Of a stretch of DNA of 64,000 nt, positions 33,281 to 47,100 are shown in pieces. Source of the stretch: Phytophthora hibernalis (lineage: Eukaryota > Oomycota > Peronosporomycetes > Peronosporales > Peronosporaceae); contig JAAKBF010000009.1 in NCBI GenBank assembly GCA_012656075.1, positions 1,612,001-1,676,000 of the forward strand, read 5' to 3'. The position numbers and the translations under genes were made by a program. The notes beneath the pieces are model-generated. The model did no database searches. It was not told where the DNA came from and was given only the letters and a program-made list of their open reading frames with translations. The first letter of the stretch is position 1; the number at the start of each line of letters is the position of its first letter.

Positions 33281-33696
33281 AGATCGTGCTGGGTATGTTG
33301 CTGCGACGCAAAGAGAAGCAGCAGGTCCAGGTGCTCATGGATGGGCCATCAGGTGGGCCGCAATCGACGCAGCGTAATCATCAAGATGATGGCAGGTTTG
33401 AAATATCTTGGGTTCACTATGCCTGACAATTTCGACATGTACTGTACTCAGATTGTCAAGCGAGACTTGTCAAGACGAGGTAGTTTTCGCGAGTGCACCC
33501 GAAAACGAGTGCACCGCCTTTGCAACCGCATCGAGGTGGCCATAAGCGGCGGCACAGGTACCAGCGCAATCTGTTGATGGCCATTGCAGCTCGAACCTGG
33601 ACCTCTCCCCGCTTCGCGTTCCTGACCTCAAGTTCCTCTGGTGCGGCCTCAGTCTGATCTTTTGCCCGATTGCAGTCTAGTCTAGCGCCCTCCACA

Positions 33697-34480
33697 ATGT
33701 TCCGCCTCGGTTCCCAGCTCTTGCATCGCCCTGTGGGGATCGCCACCTCCTCGAGGGCGATTCAAACCACGTCCAAGGTGATGGGAGCGGTGGCCCAGCC
33801 CCAGGAGGAGCTGCAGGTCTCGCAGCGTGGCAACGTCGCGGATCTGCTCAACGGCAGTGCCACAGCCCGAGACAGTGCTGGTAGGTGACCCCATGTGCAT
33901 CCTAAAACTTCAGTTTTGTAACTCTCTAGCCCCTACTACTTGACAACTGCAGAATATGTGGTCTCTCGTCTTGACGACCTCGTGAATTGGGGTCGCAAGA
34001 GCTCATTATGGCCCATTTCCTTCGGTCTCGCCTGCTGTGCCGTCGAAATGATGCACGCCGGTATGTTGAATAAACCTACGTTCGTGTGATAATATGCTAA
34101 CATTAATCCCCGTTTGCGTTTATGTAGCCGGCTCGCGCTACGACTTCGAGCGTATGGGAATGGTGTTTCGAGCCTCTCCGCGTCAGACCGACGTCATGAT
34201 TGTCGCCGGCACGCTGACGAACAAAATGGCACCCGCGCTTCGCCGCATCTTCGACCAGATGCCTGAACCTCGCTACGTGGTGTCTCTCGGTAGTTGCGCT
34301 AATGGAGGAGGCTACTACCATTACTCGTACGCCGTGGTGCGTGGAGTCGACCGCATTGTGCCCGTTGATATCTACGTGCCGGGGTGTCCACCGACGGCTG
34401 AGGCTCTGGTCTTCGGACTTATGCAGCTGCAGAAGAAGGTCAAGGGGAACAAGTCCCTGTTGCTGAAGTTGAGAAAGTAG
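33697..34480 (+). CDS. NDUFS7: NDUFS7 paralog, copy 3
   Basis: Exons 33697-33880, 33953-34060 and 34128-34480. All frames are intact. Presequence MFRLGSQLLHRPVGIATSSR. All cluster cysteines are present (ACCAVEMMH, LGSCANGG, GCPPTAEAL). It has IFDQMPEPRYVVSLGSC where copies 1 and 2 have a Tyr and SMGSC, so it is a diverged but intact gene. Confidence 0.93.
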
Positions 34481-34965
34481 CCGAACACCTTCGTGGCTGA
34501 CGAACGGGAACTCCATCCATGCGAAGTAACAACCATGTTGCGGAGCCTATTGTTTCAGAGAACACGACAGAAAGTGAATAAGCTGATCAGTAGAAATGGT
34601 TGCCAACACCGACATACGTTGACGTCATGCTTGTGTTTCAACCAACTCGTGGTTCGTTTGAAAGTTCCTCCATCTGTAGATCTCGATCTCGAATGAAAGC
34701 TATTAATACAAACAGCGTCCTCGAAAACGTTTGCAGTGCCGGCCATCAACACATTAGCACAAGCAAGAATAAGCAAGATCATCTTGCGCTGAATCAAATC
34801 CATTTTTGCACGGCCATCAGCAAGAACATAGCTGCAAGTGTAATCCTGCCACAACTCACTTGCAATGGGGACGGAGTGGCCATCGACACTACTGCACAAT
34901 CACTTGCGGCCTGGCTTCTGGATGAAAGTCTGGGTTTTGCCGTGCAAAGGCAATTGGTCGCTGCC

Positions 34966-35758
34966 ATGTTTCGCACTGGTTCGCGCTTCCTGGTTCGAGA
35001 TTCGACTTGGGTGCTCAGATCACTTAAGTCTTCACGAGCGTGTTACACGACTTCCGCTCTAGCGAAAGGAGATGCCGTGCAAAGTGACTCGCAGGCCAAG
35101 CAACGGGGCAACATTGCCGACCTTCTAGCTGGAAATACAACCGCTAGGAACAGCGTTGGTAGGTCTTTTGATATTCACAACATCCCATTGAAAACTAACA
35201 ACTTCGCTCGCATGTCGTGTTTCCAATGCAGAGTATGCCGTGTCCCGCCTCGACGACCTAGTCAATTGGGGACGCAAAAGCTCTCTGTGGCCTGTTTCCT
35301 TCGGGTTGGCATGCTGTGCTGTCGAAATGATGTTCACTGGTACGTTTATCACAGCCATCTAAGATGTGTCTTGCACAGCCATGATAACAAACCAGTTCGC
35401 ATTTGCAGCCGGTTCGCGGTACGATATGGAGCGCTTCGGAATGGTTTTTCGAGCCTCGCCCCGTCAAACAGACGTCATGGTTGTGGCCGGAACTCTGACT
35501 AACAAAATGGCGCCGGCGTTGCGCCGCGTGTACGACCAAATGCCCGAGCCACGCTATGTCATTTCCATGGGCAGTTGTGCGAATGGCGGTGGTTACTACC
35601 ACTACTCGTACTCGGTGGTGCGTGGTGTAGACCGAATCGTACCGGTCGACATTTACGTCCCGGGATGCCCTCCAACAGCGGAGGCACTGCTGTTTGGCCT
35701 CCTTCAGCTGCAGAAAAATTAAAGGCAACAAGTCGTTGTTGCTGAAGCTGAAAAGTAG
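34966..35758 (+). CDS. NDUFS7: NDUFS7 paralog, copy 4
   Basis: Exons 34966-35158, 35232-35339 and 35409-35758. Presequence MFRTGSRFLVRDSTWVLRSL. Cluster residues are present (ACCAVEMMF, MGSCANGG, GCPPTAEALL). As written, the frame ends early after QLQKN: the A run at 35714-35718 is two bases short and that at 35751-35754 one base short relative to the others. With these restored the usual GNKSLLLKLKK end appears. VEMMF replaces VEMMH beside the cluster pair, a change unique to this copy. Confidence 0.85.
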
Positions 35759-35803
35759 TGGAACTTGAGTTCGGACTTTATCGTGATAATGAAAGAAACC
35801 CTG

Positions 35804-38736
35804 CTACTGTGTAGCTGAATCCAAGCTCAGAAGCGGCTGCAAACGCCCATTTAACTTGTTCTTCTTTCGTTGCATCAATGATTTTGTTGTAGGTGTCTTG
35901 TCTATTGTAAGAAGCGGTTCTCCTTTGCGAAAAAGCCGCGATTGCTGCTTTGGGATAACTATCACTACGGCTTGAGCTTCATAAGCAAGCCGAGCGTCCA
36001 GTTGAACCCATTCACTCTTCAAACACGTGATGAATAAGTCAAGCTGGGCATCCACACCCTGTGGGCAGTATACTTTCGCCCAAGTCAGTAGTTCCTCGCG
36101 AGAAGCGTTCAGGAGGTCATTCAGCGAGCCTGTTGGCAATCGATCATATAATTCTGTCATCGGTTCATACGCACTGCTCATTGCAAGTCTCCATAGATCA
36201 TGTAGAGATTGGGTTCTACGATTTTCGTGATTCACAGGGGTGAAAACATGTAGGAACGCGTTGAGAATCATAAAATCACATCGCTCTGTTGTCGAAACCC
36301 ACATCTTTCGCACTGGAATACTCGTTTGGTCGGCTACGAGAGTATGTCCCTTTTCAAATGAGGCTCCACGCGATTCAAGTCGTAAGTCTCTGGCCAAGGT
36401 ATTATCTTCATACTGATGACGGCCACAGCGCTTGCACCGTCGGGAAATTTCGAGCTCGCCGAGCTTCATAGCCAAACAACGTTCGCACAGGTGATCGTTC
36501 CAAAGGCAATGAAATGAAGTAAATGCATCCCGGTGTACCAATTCAGCAAGGTGATTGACGACTTGCGCTCTAGAATTGAGCTCACTGTCTGTTGCAATGG
36601 GCAAATACTGACTCGATCTTTTCTCGTAAAATTTGCACTGCCCGTTGTCGTTGTTGGGACGAAAACGTCGTCGATGGCGAAAGCCTCACAACGTTAGCAG
36701 TATACAGCAGTGCAAGATACTCGCGCATGAGCATGTGGCCTTCATACAGCTCGCGTACTCGTTGTATCTGCATCAGTATACGGGAGTGAAGCGTAAAGTA
36801 CTGCGACAATATCTCGAGGACGAGTAACGTCTGCGTTGGAAGTGGTGCATACAAATCCACAAAATTCGGAGCTTCTTCATTAAGCCACTGGTGAATTTGC
36901 TTTACAGGAAGCGGATCCAGTGGAAGGACGTATCGCCGAGCAAGAAAGTAGAGCTGTTTGTTGGGTACTTGCCACGCCCAAACATCATTTCGGATCAGCA
37001 GTAAAAATATTGCAGAAATCTCTTGTGCTGATTGAGCTGAGAAGTCCGTATCGCTTGTCTGAACAGCAGTACGGATGTGGTTGAGAACGCGAATATCAAG
37101 CTCGTGCATGATCTCGCGCTCGAGATATTGGCGCTTAGCGACTCGTTTTCGATACGTTGACAGAAACCACTTCGCTTTTGCATCACGCCACCTCGCTGTG
37201 CCAGCCATTTCACGCTCTGCGATAAATTTTCGCCTCTGGGATTCTTTTCGTGCGAAATGGAACCATGCTGACCAAGTGAGCTGCATCAGAGCATGGAGTT
37301 TCCTAGTTGCAATTTCTCTTGCCCGGTGCTTCACCTGCCTCCACTGCAGACTTTGCTTCGCGTCAGTTCGAGCCTGAACATCTCGATACAAGCAAGATAT
37401 TCGTCTAGCTGCGCCGTCTCTCTGGATACTGAGCTGCTCACTCTTAGCATGCTGAACGTGGTACAAACGGGCAATCGTTCTTGCACTTGCGTCCCACAAC
37501 TTTTGGTTGCGAATTATCCACGCTAAGTGCATACGGTCGTAGCACAAGTCCTTTGACTGAAGCATCCTGCAGATTCAAGCAATTCATGACCAACATGAAT
37601 TAGACCAACCATTAGACCATTGAAGCACTTCGAGGACTTTACCGTGTGAGCACCTGCTGTTGACGCTGACGCTCTCGTATGTGCTCCATTCGACAGCGAA
37701 CGCCTCGGCAAAGCGCCTGGATGAGCGTAGCAGCGTGATGTACCACCGACTCCTGCTCACTTAATTCGTGCAGCTCCTTTTCAAGAAGGTGGGTTAATTC
37801 CTCGAGCTCCACTACTTCGCCTTTGTAATACTCAACGGACTCAATGACGTCTGCACGGGCGGCACTGTTTCCTCCAGCGACTGATTTATCCATGAAGAGT
37901 GCTGCGGCTTTTTCTTCTTGGCCCATGATTTCTCGAATGGTTTCAATATCAAAGCGAACCTGCTGGAGTTCTTGTTGAATGTGCTCGCATTTCATGTGAT
38001 AGGCCTCACGCTCCCCTCGAAGCCGCTCTAACCTTGACACAAGGCCTGCGAGGTACGAGGCCATATCGACTCTGCGTGACACAATTGAAAGAAAGGAAAA
38101 GTGTTAACGTGAACCCTCAGCGATGGTATCACCCGCACTTACTTGTTCTTCCGCACAAAATGACCCCGGAAAATGCGTTGGATAAGTAAAGCGCTCTTTC
38201 GAAAGCAAGAAATACCTGTACAGAGTACACCAGTAAGTCCAATTACAGGTAACAGCGAGCCTCGTACAATGTAAAAATCAGTGCTTTGAGAGTAACCTTG
38301 TCTGCTTCGCCACTTCTGTTCCAAGCGTAACTTCGCCGCAATGCGTTTCTGCAGCATATGCCTACACAGCATCAATATGAATAACATCCTCTTCCAACAC
38401 ATTGCTTCCAGCGTGTGCCGACCTGCGCCATCGCTTTTGAATTGTTTTGATGCGGTCAATTTGAATATCCCTACGGTAACAGTAGCCATCAGCGTGAGAA
38501 TGGGACAACGAACGCATTGGGGAACACTTAAATTACCTCAGGTAGCGCGCTCGCGGAGAAGGTATCACATCGTTAGCCCACCACTTGGTATGTTGTCTTT
38601 CTTGCCGCCTGGAGACGACAATCACGAGTTCCTTCATCACCTGCTGCTTCCGCGACGGCGCTAAGACCGTACCACGCATCACCGCAACAAGTCGCCGACA
38701 TCGCAGCAGGTCTTCAGGCAAAACCATCACGCCCAT
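35804..38736 (-). CDS. IQ-motif (calmodulin-binding) protein
   Basis: Six exons on the minus strand: 38736-38537, 38470-38423, 38361-38297, 38215-38143, 38071-37643 and 37566-35804, joined in frame with consensus splice sites. At least three IQ motifs are visible (RIKTIQKRWR; SALLIQRIFRGHFVRKN; AATLIQALCRGVRCRM), with coiled coil between (VRFDIETIREIMGQEEKAAA). The C-terminal part is novel, with CxxC pairs (LCERC...CKRCGRH) suggesting a zinc site. Around 36590-36610 the frame moves by +1, which I cannot assign to an intron. IQ motifs bind calmodulin or myosin light chains; no motor domain is present. The first Met is the earliest in frame but unproven. Confidence 0.65.
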
Positions 38737-38932
38737 TTTCCACTGACATCGTGTCGTCCTCCAGAAATACTACGACTGAAAAAGGTGATACGAGGATCAA
38801 GGGTTTGCTTACTGTTATTTCGATTCCGAAGACTCCTCACTTGCTGTCTGCATGGCTGACACATTAAACAGATACACACTCACAAGACGATGCGTTGGCC
38901 CCGTCGAGGTGTACGTACACTGGCCATCACCT

Positions 38933-41900
38933 TCACATGTAAAGTTCGTGTGATGAAATGGTTTCCAATTCGGAGGGGATGCTTGATCGCCTCCTCACAT
39001 GCGCTCTTCCTCTTCCTTCCATTGGGATGAAGTTCGGGTTGTTCGCGTTCTCGATGGCTAGAAGGTACTCGGGTTCCAGCTCCGGCTGCGATCCGCCGAA
39101 CTCCAAGTAAGACGGTAGCGATGAGCGCTCACTGTCATTATACTCAGACAGAAGTTCTGACAGAGTAGCAGAAGGCTTGCGGTGGTGACCACGGGTGTTT
39201 TGAGGTAGATCGTTTTGGGTCACCATGCTCTCAGACAGTCCGTTGTTGGCGAAGATCGCCTTGGTGAGTTCGGAGTACGACTCGGCTTCCTTCTCACGGC
39301 TGATTGAGAATGGGCGGATAAACGATGACTCCGACTCCGGCGTTCGTCGTCCTTGTTCACCTGACTCGGGATATTTGTTCGCCAATGAACTTTGCCAGTC
39401 GATTTGAGAAGAAGCGTTGGAGGACCGGTCGCTTTCGCTGTCGTCGCCTTCCACGTGTTGCACACCCTCCAAGTGCAGTGGTGACAGCAAGTCACTGATG
39501 CGGGGCTCTGACTCATACTCAATCCCTCCGTTTTCCTCGCCGGATGCCTGCGCAGTGCTTTCCTCATTCCACCGCTGTAAGTCTGCAAAGGAGCTTCGAG
39601 CACAACTGCCAATACTTTCCTTGCGCATCAAATGAGGTAGGTCGACGAAGTCCATGTCGCTAAATGTATCCGAGTCCGCCACCCCGTACATCGAATTTGG
39701 ACGCGACATCATGTTGGGTAGTTCGCTGTCCGTAACACTGCTGTACGTCGGCTGAGCTGCACCGGAATGGCCTCCCGACGTGTCAGACTTAAGTTGCACC
39801 TGCGTGATGCTGGTCGACTCCAGATTGTAAGGGACGGGAGGTGTCTGCGCGCGGGCTTCACCTGTCTGGTACTCATCTTTGCTGCTGTCCGAGTCTCCCG
39901 AGCTTTCAATCACATCCACAGGCAGCTTCGGAGCGTCCCTCGGTCCGAGTGAGTTCATCTGAAAGGCCTGGAAAGCGCTGGATGTGAGGTCTGAGAGATC
40001 TTTGTACTCGTGGGCTTCCTCATTAGTGTCTCGCTTTGCATGCATACTGTGTGTGTAAGTATCCGCACGACGCGCATCTCGACTACGTTTGCTTGAACCA
40101 GGGCGTCGTTGGCGCCTGGGAGGCTCGATCAAATTGTCCTGGCGGTAGGCTTGCAAAGGTGAACCATAGAACGACGGTGGCCGATCATCACTAACTGTCC
40201 GTCGCAATGGCGGTGGAATTCCTACTTCGTGATGGAGGCGTCGAGTGTCCGAAATGGTGCCTCGGCTATAGGGTGAGTCATTGCTGTGGCTTCGTTCAAT
40301 TTCGCGTGCATACACTTCCATCATCTTGGCCAAGGCGGCTTGTCTCGTTTCTTCCGCCACCTGCAGATTGGGACCATGTTCCTCATCGTATAATCGCATG
40401 GCTGACATCGCCAAACGCAAAGCTTCACCGTCCCGGTCCCCCAAGTCATCACTTCGGTTTCTCCGGCGAGTAGTGGAGGCCCCAGCAAGGTTCGAGTCAC
40501 TTAGCGATGTGTAAGGGGACTCCAACTCGCTCCGCGTTAGATTGCGGCGAGCAGGAGGGTCTGAGCCAGCTCCGATACCAGACGAACGGAATCTGACCGC
40601 TACCGGACGTTCAAATGTCTGCGGACGCTCATACGAGAACAATTCCTCAACACTATCGTGCACCTCAAACTGCTCGCCATGGTCGTATTGTTGCCGAATT
40701 GACTGGGCACCACTCGTTCCTCTTCGACTTAGCTCCGTGAATCGAGCATTGCGCGCATCAAAGTATTGCTGCGTTCGCCTCCGGACTTCCAGGTCGTCTT
40801 CGACGGTTCTTTCTTCCTCGTTGGTGTTGTGCCTGTTGCGATGAGGACGCGGAATGCCGCCATTACCAAGCCGATACTCTCGCCCTGCTAATGAGGTAGA
40901 TGCTGCTTCCTGAGATCCCGATCGAGATCGATTGCCACCGGACAAATCGGACCTAGTTACCCCCGTCCAGAGCCATTCGAGTGCAAGCTGGCCATCACTG
41001 CCGGTACGCTGCGGTCAATCGCACCATTACCCGCATAATAATCATCACCCCATTCCGAACTGAGCCGAAGGGAATCCCCTGACTCGTTCCGCGAAATTCC
41101 GTTCGCTCGAGGCCTCTGCTCGCCGTATTCTGCAGATGCTGGGCCCGTAGCGTACCGCTGCAGCTTTTAGCACGCTCGATCTGCTCCTGGCGCATCTGAT
41201 CCTCATACTGCATTTGCAGCTGCAACTGGTCACTCTTGCTTGGTGGCAATCCTAGTTCATCGTCATCCTCCATACCGTCCTCATCGTCTCTTTGGTGCCC
41301 CTCTTCCCACGGTGGCAGCTCGTCATCAGCAGTAAGGGGTGTTTCAACAAGCAGAGTCTCACCTGATGCGCTGATACCAGTATCGCCAAGTAGAGCCACG
41401 TGCGATTGGGCAGCTTGTTCGGAGAATTTGTCACTTGAACTCTTCAGCAACTCCTCGAACTCTTTATTCATACGTTTGGCCTCCTCCATGTCGGCAATGC
41501 CGCTCTCGTCCTCGTTCTGCATGTAATATTCGTGCTCTTCAATCGAAAGCTGTCGGTTCCCAAGGAAAATCATTGACGACGACGGAGACTCGTCGTACAT
41601 GGGGCGTATTTTGCTATCCTCAATCTTCTTGACGTCTGCATGCGAATCGGCAAGAATTTGACCTTCAGCGTCCATCATCGGCACACTAATGCCATACATG
41701 ACGGACTCGGAGCAGTCCAAGCATATCCGCACCTTCTTGGGGCCTAATTCAGCATAATCTAGCAAATACTCGTTCCCGCAAGGTGCAAACAACCTTGCCA
41801 CACTTTCGGCAGAGTCTTCTACGGTGGAAAAGCCAAAGCGCGTTTCGCAGAGTTGGCACCGTATCGCTCGTTCCTTAGCAGGCAGCTCCAAATCGCCTAA

Positions 41901-42848
41901 CAACCTCTCCTGCGTCAACCGCTGCAGCTGGAAGTATCGGTCGATTTCCGCGATGTTTTTGATCCGGCGCTTCATGACCATAATCTTGAGCCAGTTGGGC
42001 GCGTTGCCCTTGATATCAACGTGCAGCGTGTGCACTGCATCCACGTAGCCTTTCTCCGCCGACTCTGTAAAAATGAATCCCGATCGGTACAAACTTCCAC
42101 GTACAAGACCGTGACTCCTATTGAGTGGAGGACAGAACGGCAGTCGAATAGAATGAATACTCCTCACCCAACCTCGTCTCTTGGTGTTTGTGTCAATGAA
42201 CTCGTCATGGCACTCAATGTAGCAAAAGTCCCGATGTCGAGCCAATTTGCTCGGAGATTCAACTGCCGTCCACTTGACTGCGACGTAGTGTTTTGGGTTG
42301 TCTGGAGTGGGCGTTGCAAGTGTCAGCAGCGTCTTCTGGTCCAGTAAATCCTTGCCAACAGTTTGAGTGAACCCCGAGAGCTTCTCGGACGTATCGAGCT
42401 TGAAAAAGTCGGAAATTTCGTCGATCGTCGCGTGGATTCTGCACGAGCCTCTCAGGTACGTGAGCGCCTTTGCCTCATGTTGTGAAGTAGTGGAATTGTC
42501 CACACCTTGGAACACATCTACTCCTTCGTCCGAAGACAAATGTAGCCATTGCATGGGTCCCTCGTCGGGTCTCGAGTAGTAAACCACTTCTTTGCACGCG
42601 TGTTTGGCCAGCCCTAACAGATATTTCGTCTCCTTGGAGCTGAGCTGCGGCACGGGGAAAAAGTCGTCGGGTAAAGGCAACTTACCCGTCCTGTAGCCAT
42701 TTGCGTTGTAGCCATGTTTCAAATTTGCGCAACTCGCGCCAAACGTCGGCGCATCCCCCTCGTTATTTCGCGTGGAGCTCCGGCCGGAGCGAGACGTCGA
42801 GTGCGCCGAAGCCCGAACTGGGTCCATGTTTAGGTGATCCACACCCAA
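38933..42848 (-). CDS. START-domain protein with FYVE-like zinc finger (gene 1)
   Basis: About 1,300 residues when the two long ORFs (42848-40995 and 40945-38933) are joined. A lipid-binding START-like domain spans roughly residues 60-310 (AVKWTAVESPSKLARHRDFC; RRGWVRSIHSIRLPFCPPLN). A FYVE-related region follows (CQLCETRF ... CGNEYLLDY ... ICLDC), lacking the usual RxCGxxVCxxC core, so phosphoinositide binding is doubtful. The rest is long, Ser/Glu-rich and probably disordered. Two one-base losses lie at 41048-41051 and 40960-40964 (C runs). START-FYVE combinations are expanded in oomycetes. The gene lies head to tail with its paralog at 44171-47222. Confidence 0.75.
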
Positions 42849-44170
42849 ATAAGAACCTGCTCAGCTGCTAAATTCCTTGCAACGAGTACTGTGGAAACCC
42901 TGCTTTCGCGACGCACCTGCAGTTGTGCAAATTGCACCGAAGAGAGCCAGTTGAGTTGCAAGAGGCTCTCAGGAGCGGACGTGGCTTGGAGCAGAGACCT
43001 GGGAGGTGGCCTGAGCAGCAGTGGCAATATGAAGAGTTTGTGGCGCTGATGCTGGGGACGGCCAGCCAGGAAGCGCTGACAATGGCCTCGGACGTTCTTC
43101 CCTCCTTTGCGTTGTGGCGCCCGGCGTGCACTGTGAATTGCAGCCCATCCGCGTTGGGGATCCCACTCTCGGGTCATCAACCCTATTTGGACAGAGCCCG
43201 GACGGAAACACCCAAATATTTGGGTACATGTACGGCAACGGCAACTTGCGGTGATGAATTTGAACTGTATTGGTATCTTTCTAACTCGTGGCGTCATGGA
43301 AGTATTTCTTTATGGTTTTGAATTCGCTGCACCCGCGCCATCTAATGCAAAAGTGGATGTTCCAAGGCAGACAAAGTCATACCGTATGCCCGTGCTGGTG
43401 AGCCAGCTTTGAAAACTAATCATCACCATGCATCCATCCTTTAGAAGTTTACAACTTAGAAATATAAGTATGCATGTACATTGTGCATGTAGCGACCGCA
43501 ACGACAGCAATGCAAAAACTGCAAGGCAAGTTGCCGTCGCTATGCTGGATTGTGCCCATTTCGAGACCCAAAGTGCGTTTCTAGTGGTACCGTAAAAGCC
43601 CCTTCGCATCACAGGTGGACCATAGCAGCAAACGTTCATGTGGACGACATCGCTCGTCAAGCAACTGCCTGACCTGCCTCACTAACAATGTTACATGTCA
43701 TGTACAATGGACCATATCTATGGTATTAGTCACTATGATAGCAGTTTACCCATTGTGTTCATGCTCAAAGCTTTTCACGATTTGGCACTGCAGACGACTC
43801 GTTCCCGTTTGCTCCGGAGATTTTCGCTGCTGACTTCCATGCGGGAGGCAACCAACATTGTCGGCCGCACTCGTCGAGTCGAATCGCCAGTCGAGTTTCT
43901 GGCCGGCGACGACCGCGTGCAAACTTCGAGGCGTTGTGACGAAAGTCGCCGATTGCGTGGACGTGAGCTCTTGCGTGCTCACTACATCGCCCCGAAAAAA
44001 GTTTCGCGTCGTAAGTTGAAGTGGTGATCAAAGTGTCCAAATGCCTGCCGCACACTGAGACAGACTGGACGACAACTATTTTACTCGGTACGAACGGTTT
44101 GCCTCGACACTTTCTACAAGCAGCCGCGGGACACGGCATACATCAAGGTTCATCTACTACTTCGTACGCC
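42849..44170. other. Intergenic region with a possible zinc-finger ORF
   Basis: A plus-strand frame from about 42875 to 43321 contains a C2HC-like piece (PCNEYCGNPAFATHLQLC) and runs on as an open frame, but no start or splice context is clear and it overlaps the promoter of the START-FYVE gene. The rest, 43322-44170, shows nothing I can support. Confidence 0.25.
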
Positions 44171-47100
44171 TTACGCTTCTTCGGGCGTGGGGTTGCTGAT
44201 CCATTTACCATCGAATAGAACAGCACCAGCGGCCTTGCCACCCGTGGGGGTTCCTACTGTCGCGTTGCACTTGCAGCTCGGCCTCACCGTGCCCTTGTCA
44301 CCCATGTACTCCGGTGACCCGCAGTGGTCGCAGAAGCCGGGTCCATGTCGAGGCGAGCTGACGATGGACGAAACGTCTGACGTCGCCTTCGACGTGCGCG
44401 CCTCGTTGATCGGAACCCACTCGCCCTGAGATGTTTCCATCAACTCGACATCCTCACCGGCAGTTTGGTCGAGCGCCTTGTTCGCGTGGAGGCGAGCCTG
44501 CTTCTTGCGCTCAGCAGCGAGGTCCAGCTGTTGCTGGCGCTGCTGCTGCAGGTACCGCTCCTTGGCAGCCAGAGACTGCGAATCAATCGAGAGCTGGTTA
44601 CTGCTCGCCGGAGGTTCGTCATCGCGGGGCTGCTGGCGATGACGACGCAGGCGCTCCAGCTCCTTCTGTCTCAGCTGAATCTGCTGCAGCACGGACGAGT
44701 TGGGCTGCTGCTGCTTCTTCACAGACTCGGGGCGGCGAATTGGCGACTCGAGAGATTGCTGGCGACGACGAACCTGCTCTTCCTGGTACTGAGCCATCTC
44801 TTCAAAGTCCGACTGCTGTCGGCGACGCGCCTGCTCCTCTTGATACCGGGCCTGCTCTTCAAATTCCTGCAGCTGCTGTCGCTGCTGGGGGTTCTGGTTC
44901 TGTTTCTGGTGCTGAATCTCGCTTGTAGATTCCTGCTTCCAATGGTTGAACAAGTCCACCATCTCTTGTTTGGGGTTACGGCTACCTGCCGCCCCTGAAA
45001 TCGAGGCATGTTGCTGTAGGGACGGGTGTGACTTGGCTTCGCGATCGTCACTAATACGTCGATTCACCTTCTTTGGAGACGATACTGAAGAGGGGTTTGC
45101 TGGCTGTTGGGGTTGAAGCGGCACCTGCTCACCGGCCTCACTCAGACGCTGCTGGTCTTGCCACCAGCGCGTAATATCCGTGGTAGTACGGATTTCACCC
45201 AAACCATCGATTGTGTGCTCTTCGTAGTCGGACAAATCACTGTCGCGATAGTCAGACGAGAGTCGAGCGCCTGCCTCAGCTGTAAGCCGGACTGCATCTT
45301 CACCTTCGGTGTCGCTCGGCTCCTGGCTGCTGGGTTCTGATGACATGAACGAAGGGTACCGGTCGATGGGCTGGTGATCTGGTCGCTTCTTTTCACTTGT
45401 AGAGATGCTTCCAGCCGGCTGACGCTGGTTCTGTGGCCTCAACTCCGACTCGGGTTCCTCCTTTTCCTCCTCCTGCTCTACCAAACGCGACGAGGGAATG
45501 CGGCTTAGATGGTGATCGGCCTTCACCTCCATCTCCCGTTCACGTTGCTCGCGAAGGTGCTTCTGTTCCTGATGTTCCTTCTCACCCGAAAGCAAGCTGG
45601 AGTCGCGCTCATACATCTGCATCTCGTCCCAGAGTTGAACGCGCTGGCTCAACTCGGTGGCACGCAGCTCCAAATCGCGCTTAATTTCCTCTTGTTGCGC
45701 GAAGAAGGATGCGGCGTCGCTCGGGCGATCCATCATAGATAGGGAGCGTCGTCTAGCAGGTGGTGGGTCAAGCAGTCCTGGGTGCGTAGCACCTTCCACT
45801 TCCGTTGTAGGCTCCCTCTCGGTTCTTCTAATAGGGCACGTGCCGGCGCGTGTTGTGTGCGCTGAAATGTGCGACTGCTTCGCCTCGGCGGAGCACACAG
45901 TGCAGATTCGCACCTTGGTGCGTCCAACAACAGGCACATCCAGCCACCAATCGTCGCTGCATCGACGACACACGCCCTCCCCGCACTTCCTGCAAATGTA
46001 CCGCTTCGATCGCGTCGACATGTTCGTGATAGACGCAATGGTATCCCTCAGTCCCCGGAGCTCACAAACTCTCGGAAACACAAGTTACAGCTTCCTCTGT
46101 TCCGCTTCCTCGACGGAATGTCCAAATCACCGAGCAGCGGACTGCTGCTAAGTCGCTGCTGCTGCAACAACTTGTCCACCGTGGCGAGCGCTGCCACGCG
46201 TTGCGCCAGGAACCCAGGCTGCAGTAGTTCCAGCGCCATGCGTCCCTTGAGGTCCAGCTCCACGGTGTACGTGACGCTCAGCACGCCCGGTTCGTCCGTC
46301 TCGACGGCCGTGAGTCCCGACCTGTAGATGCTGGCTCGTACAATGCCGTGCTCCTTCTCCAGTGACGGACAGCATGGCAGCTTGAGCGAGTGCAGCGACC
46401 TGACCCATCCTCTTCTGCCTCTGGCGTCCGTGAACTCCTTCTGACACTCCAAGTAGCAGAAGTCTCGATTACGGAAGAACCTGGAGGGGAGGCCACGAGC
46501 GCCCACTTGACGCCCACGTAGCGTCTCGGCTGCTGACCCGAGGGCGCCACCAGCGTGTACAGTGTGGCGTGCTGCACCAAGTCGGCATTGAACAGCAGCA
46601 GGTGGTCGGCCGCCTCGCGACTCGAGTCCAGCTTGAACAGCAGCGCGAACTCCTCGATGCTCGCGTGCACGTCGTCGCTCACTGCGCGCACACACGTGGC
46701 GTCTTTGGCCTCGCTCACGTCTCTGGCCGCGCCTCTCAGCACGTGGATGTTACCTGGGGAGCCTCTGGGTCGGGCCGCAGGACGCCACAACACGCTGCCC
46801 GGTTCGTCCTGCATGAGCGTGTCCTTGATGAGCGCGTTGGACGTCTCGTTGGCCACGCGCACCAGATGTTTCCTCATGCGCGGCTCCAGTTCGGGTCGTG
46901 GGAAGAGCTCGTCCACAGGCGGCAGTGACGGCGTCGACGGCGTCTTGGACGAGGCCTCGGAGGGCGGCGGCGCCGGACGCGACATGTTGCGCGTGACCGA
47001 GTGCGGGATGGGCATGGAGCGCGGAGGCAGCACGCTCTGGCCGCGCGCAGGCCGCACGTCGGACGCCGCCGCCTTGGGCACAGGCCGCGCACTCGCACTG

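Noticed and set aside
31054..35758. Bacterial contamination or transferred NuoB operon
   Set aside because: The copies have spliceosomal introns, mitochondrial-type presequences and no other Nuo genes beside them.
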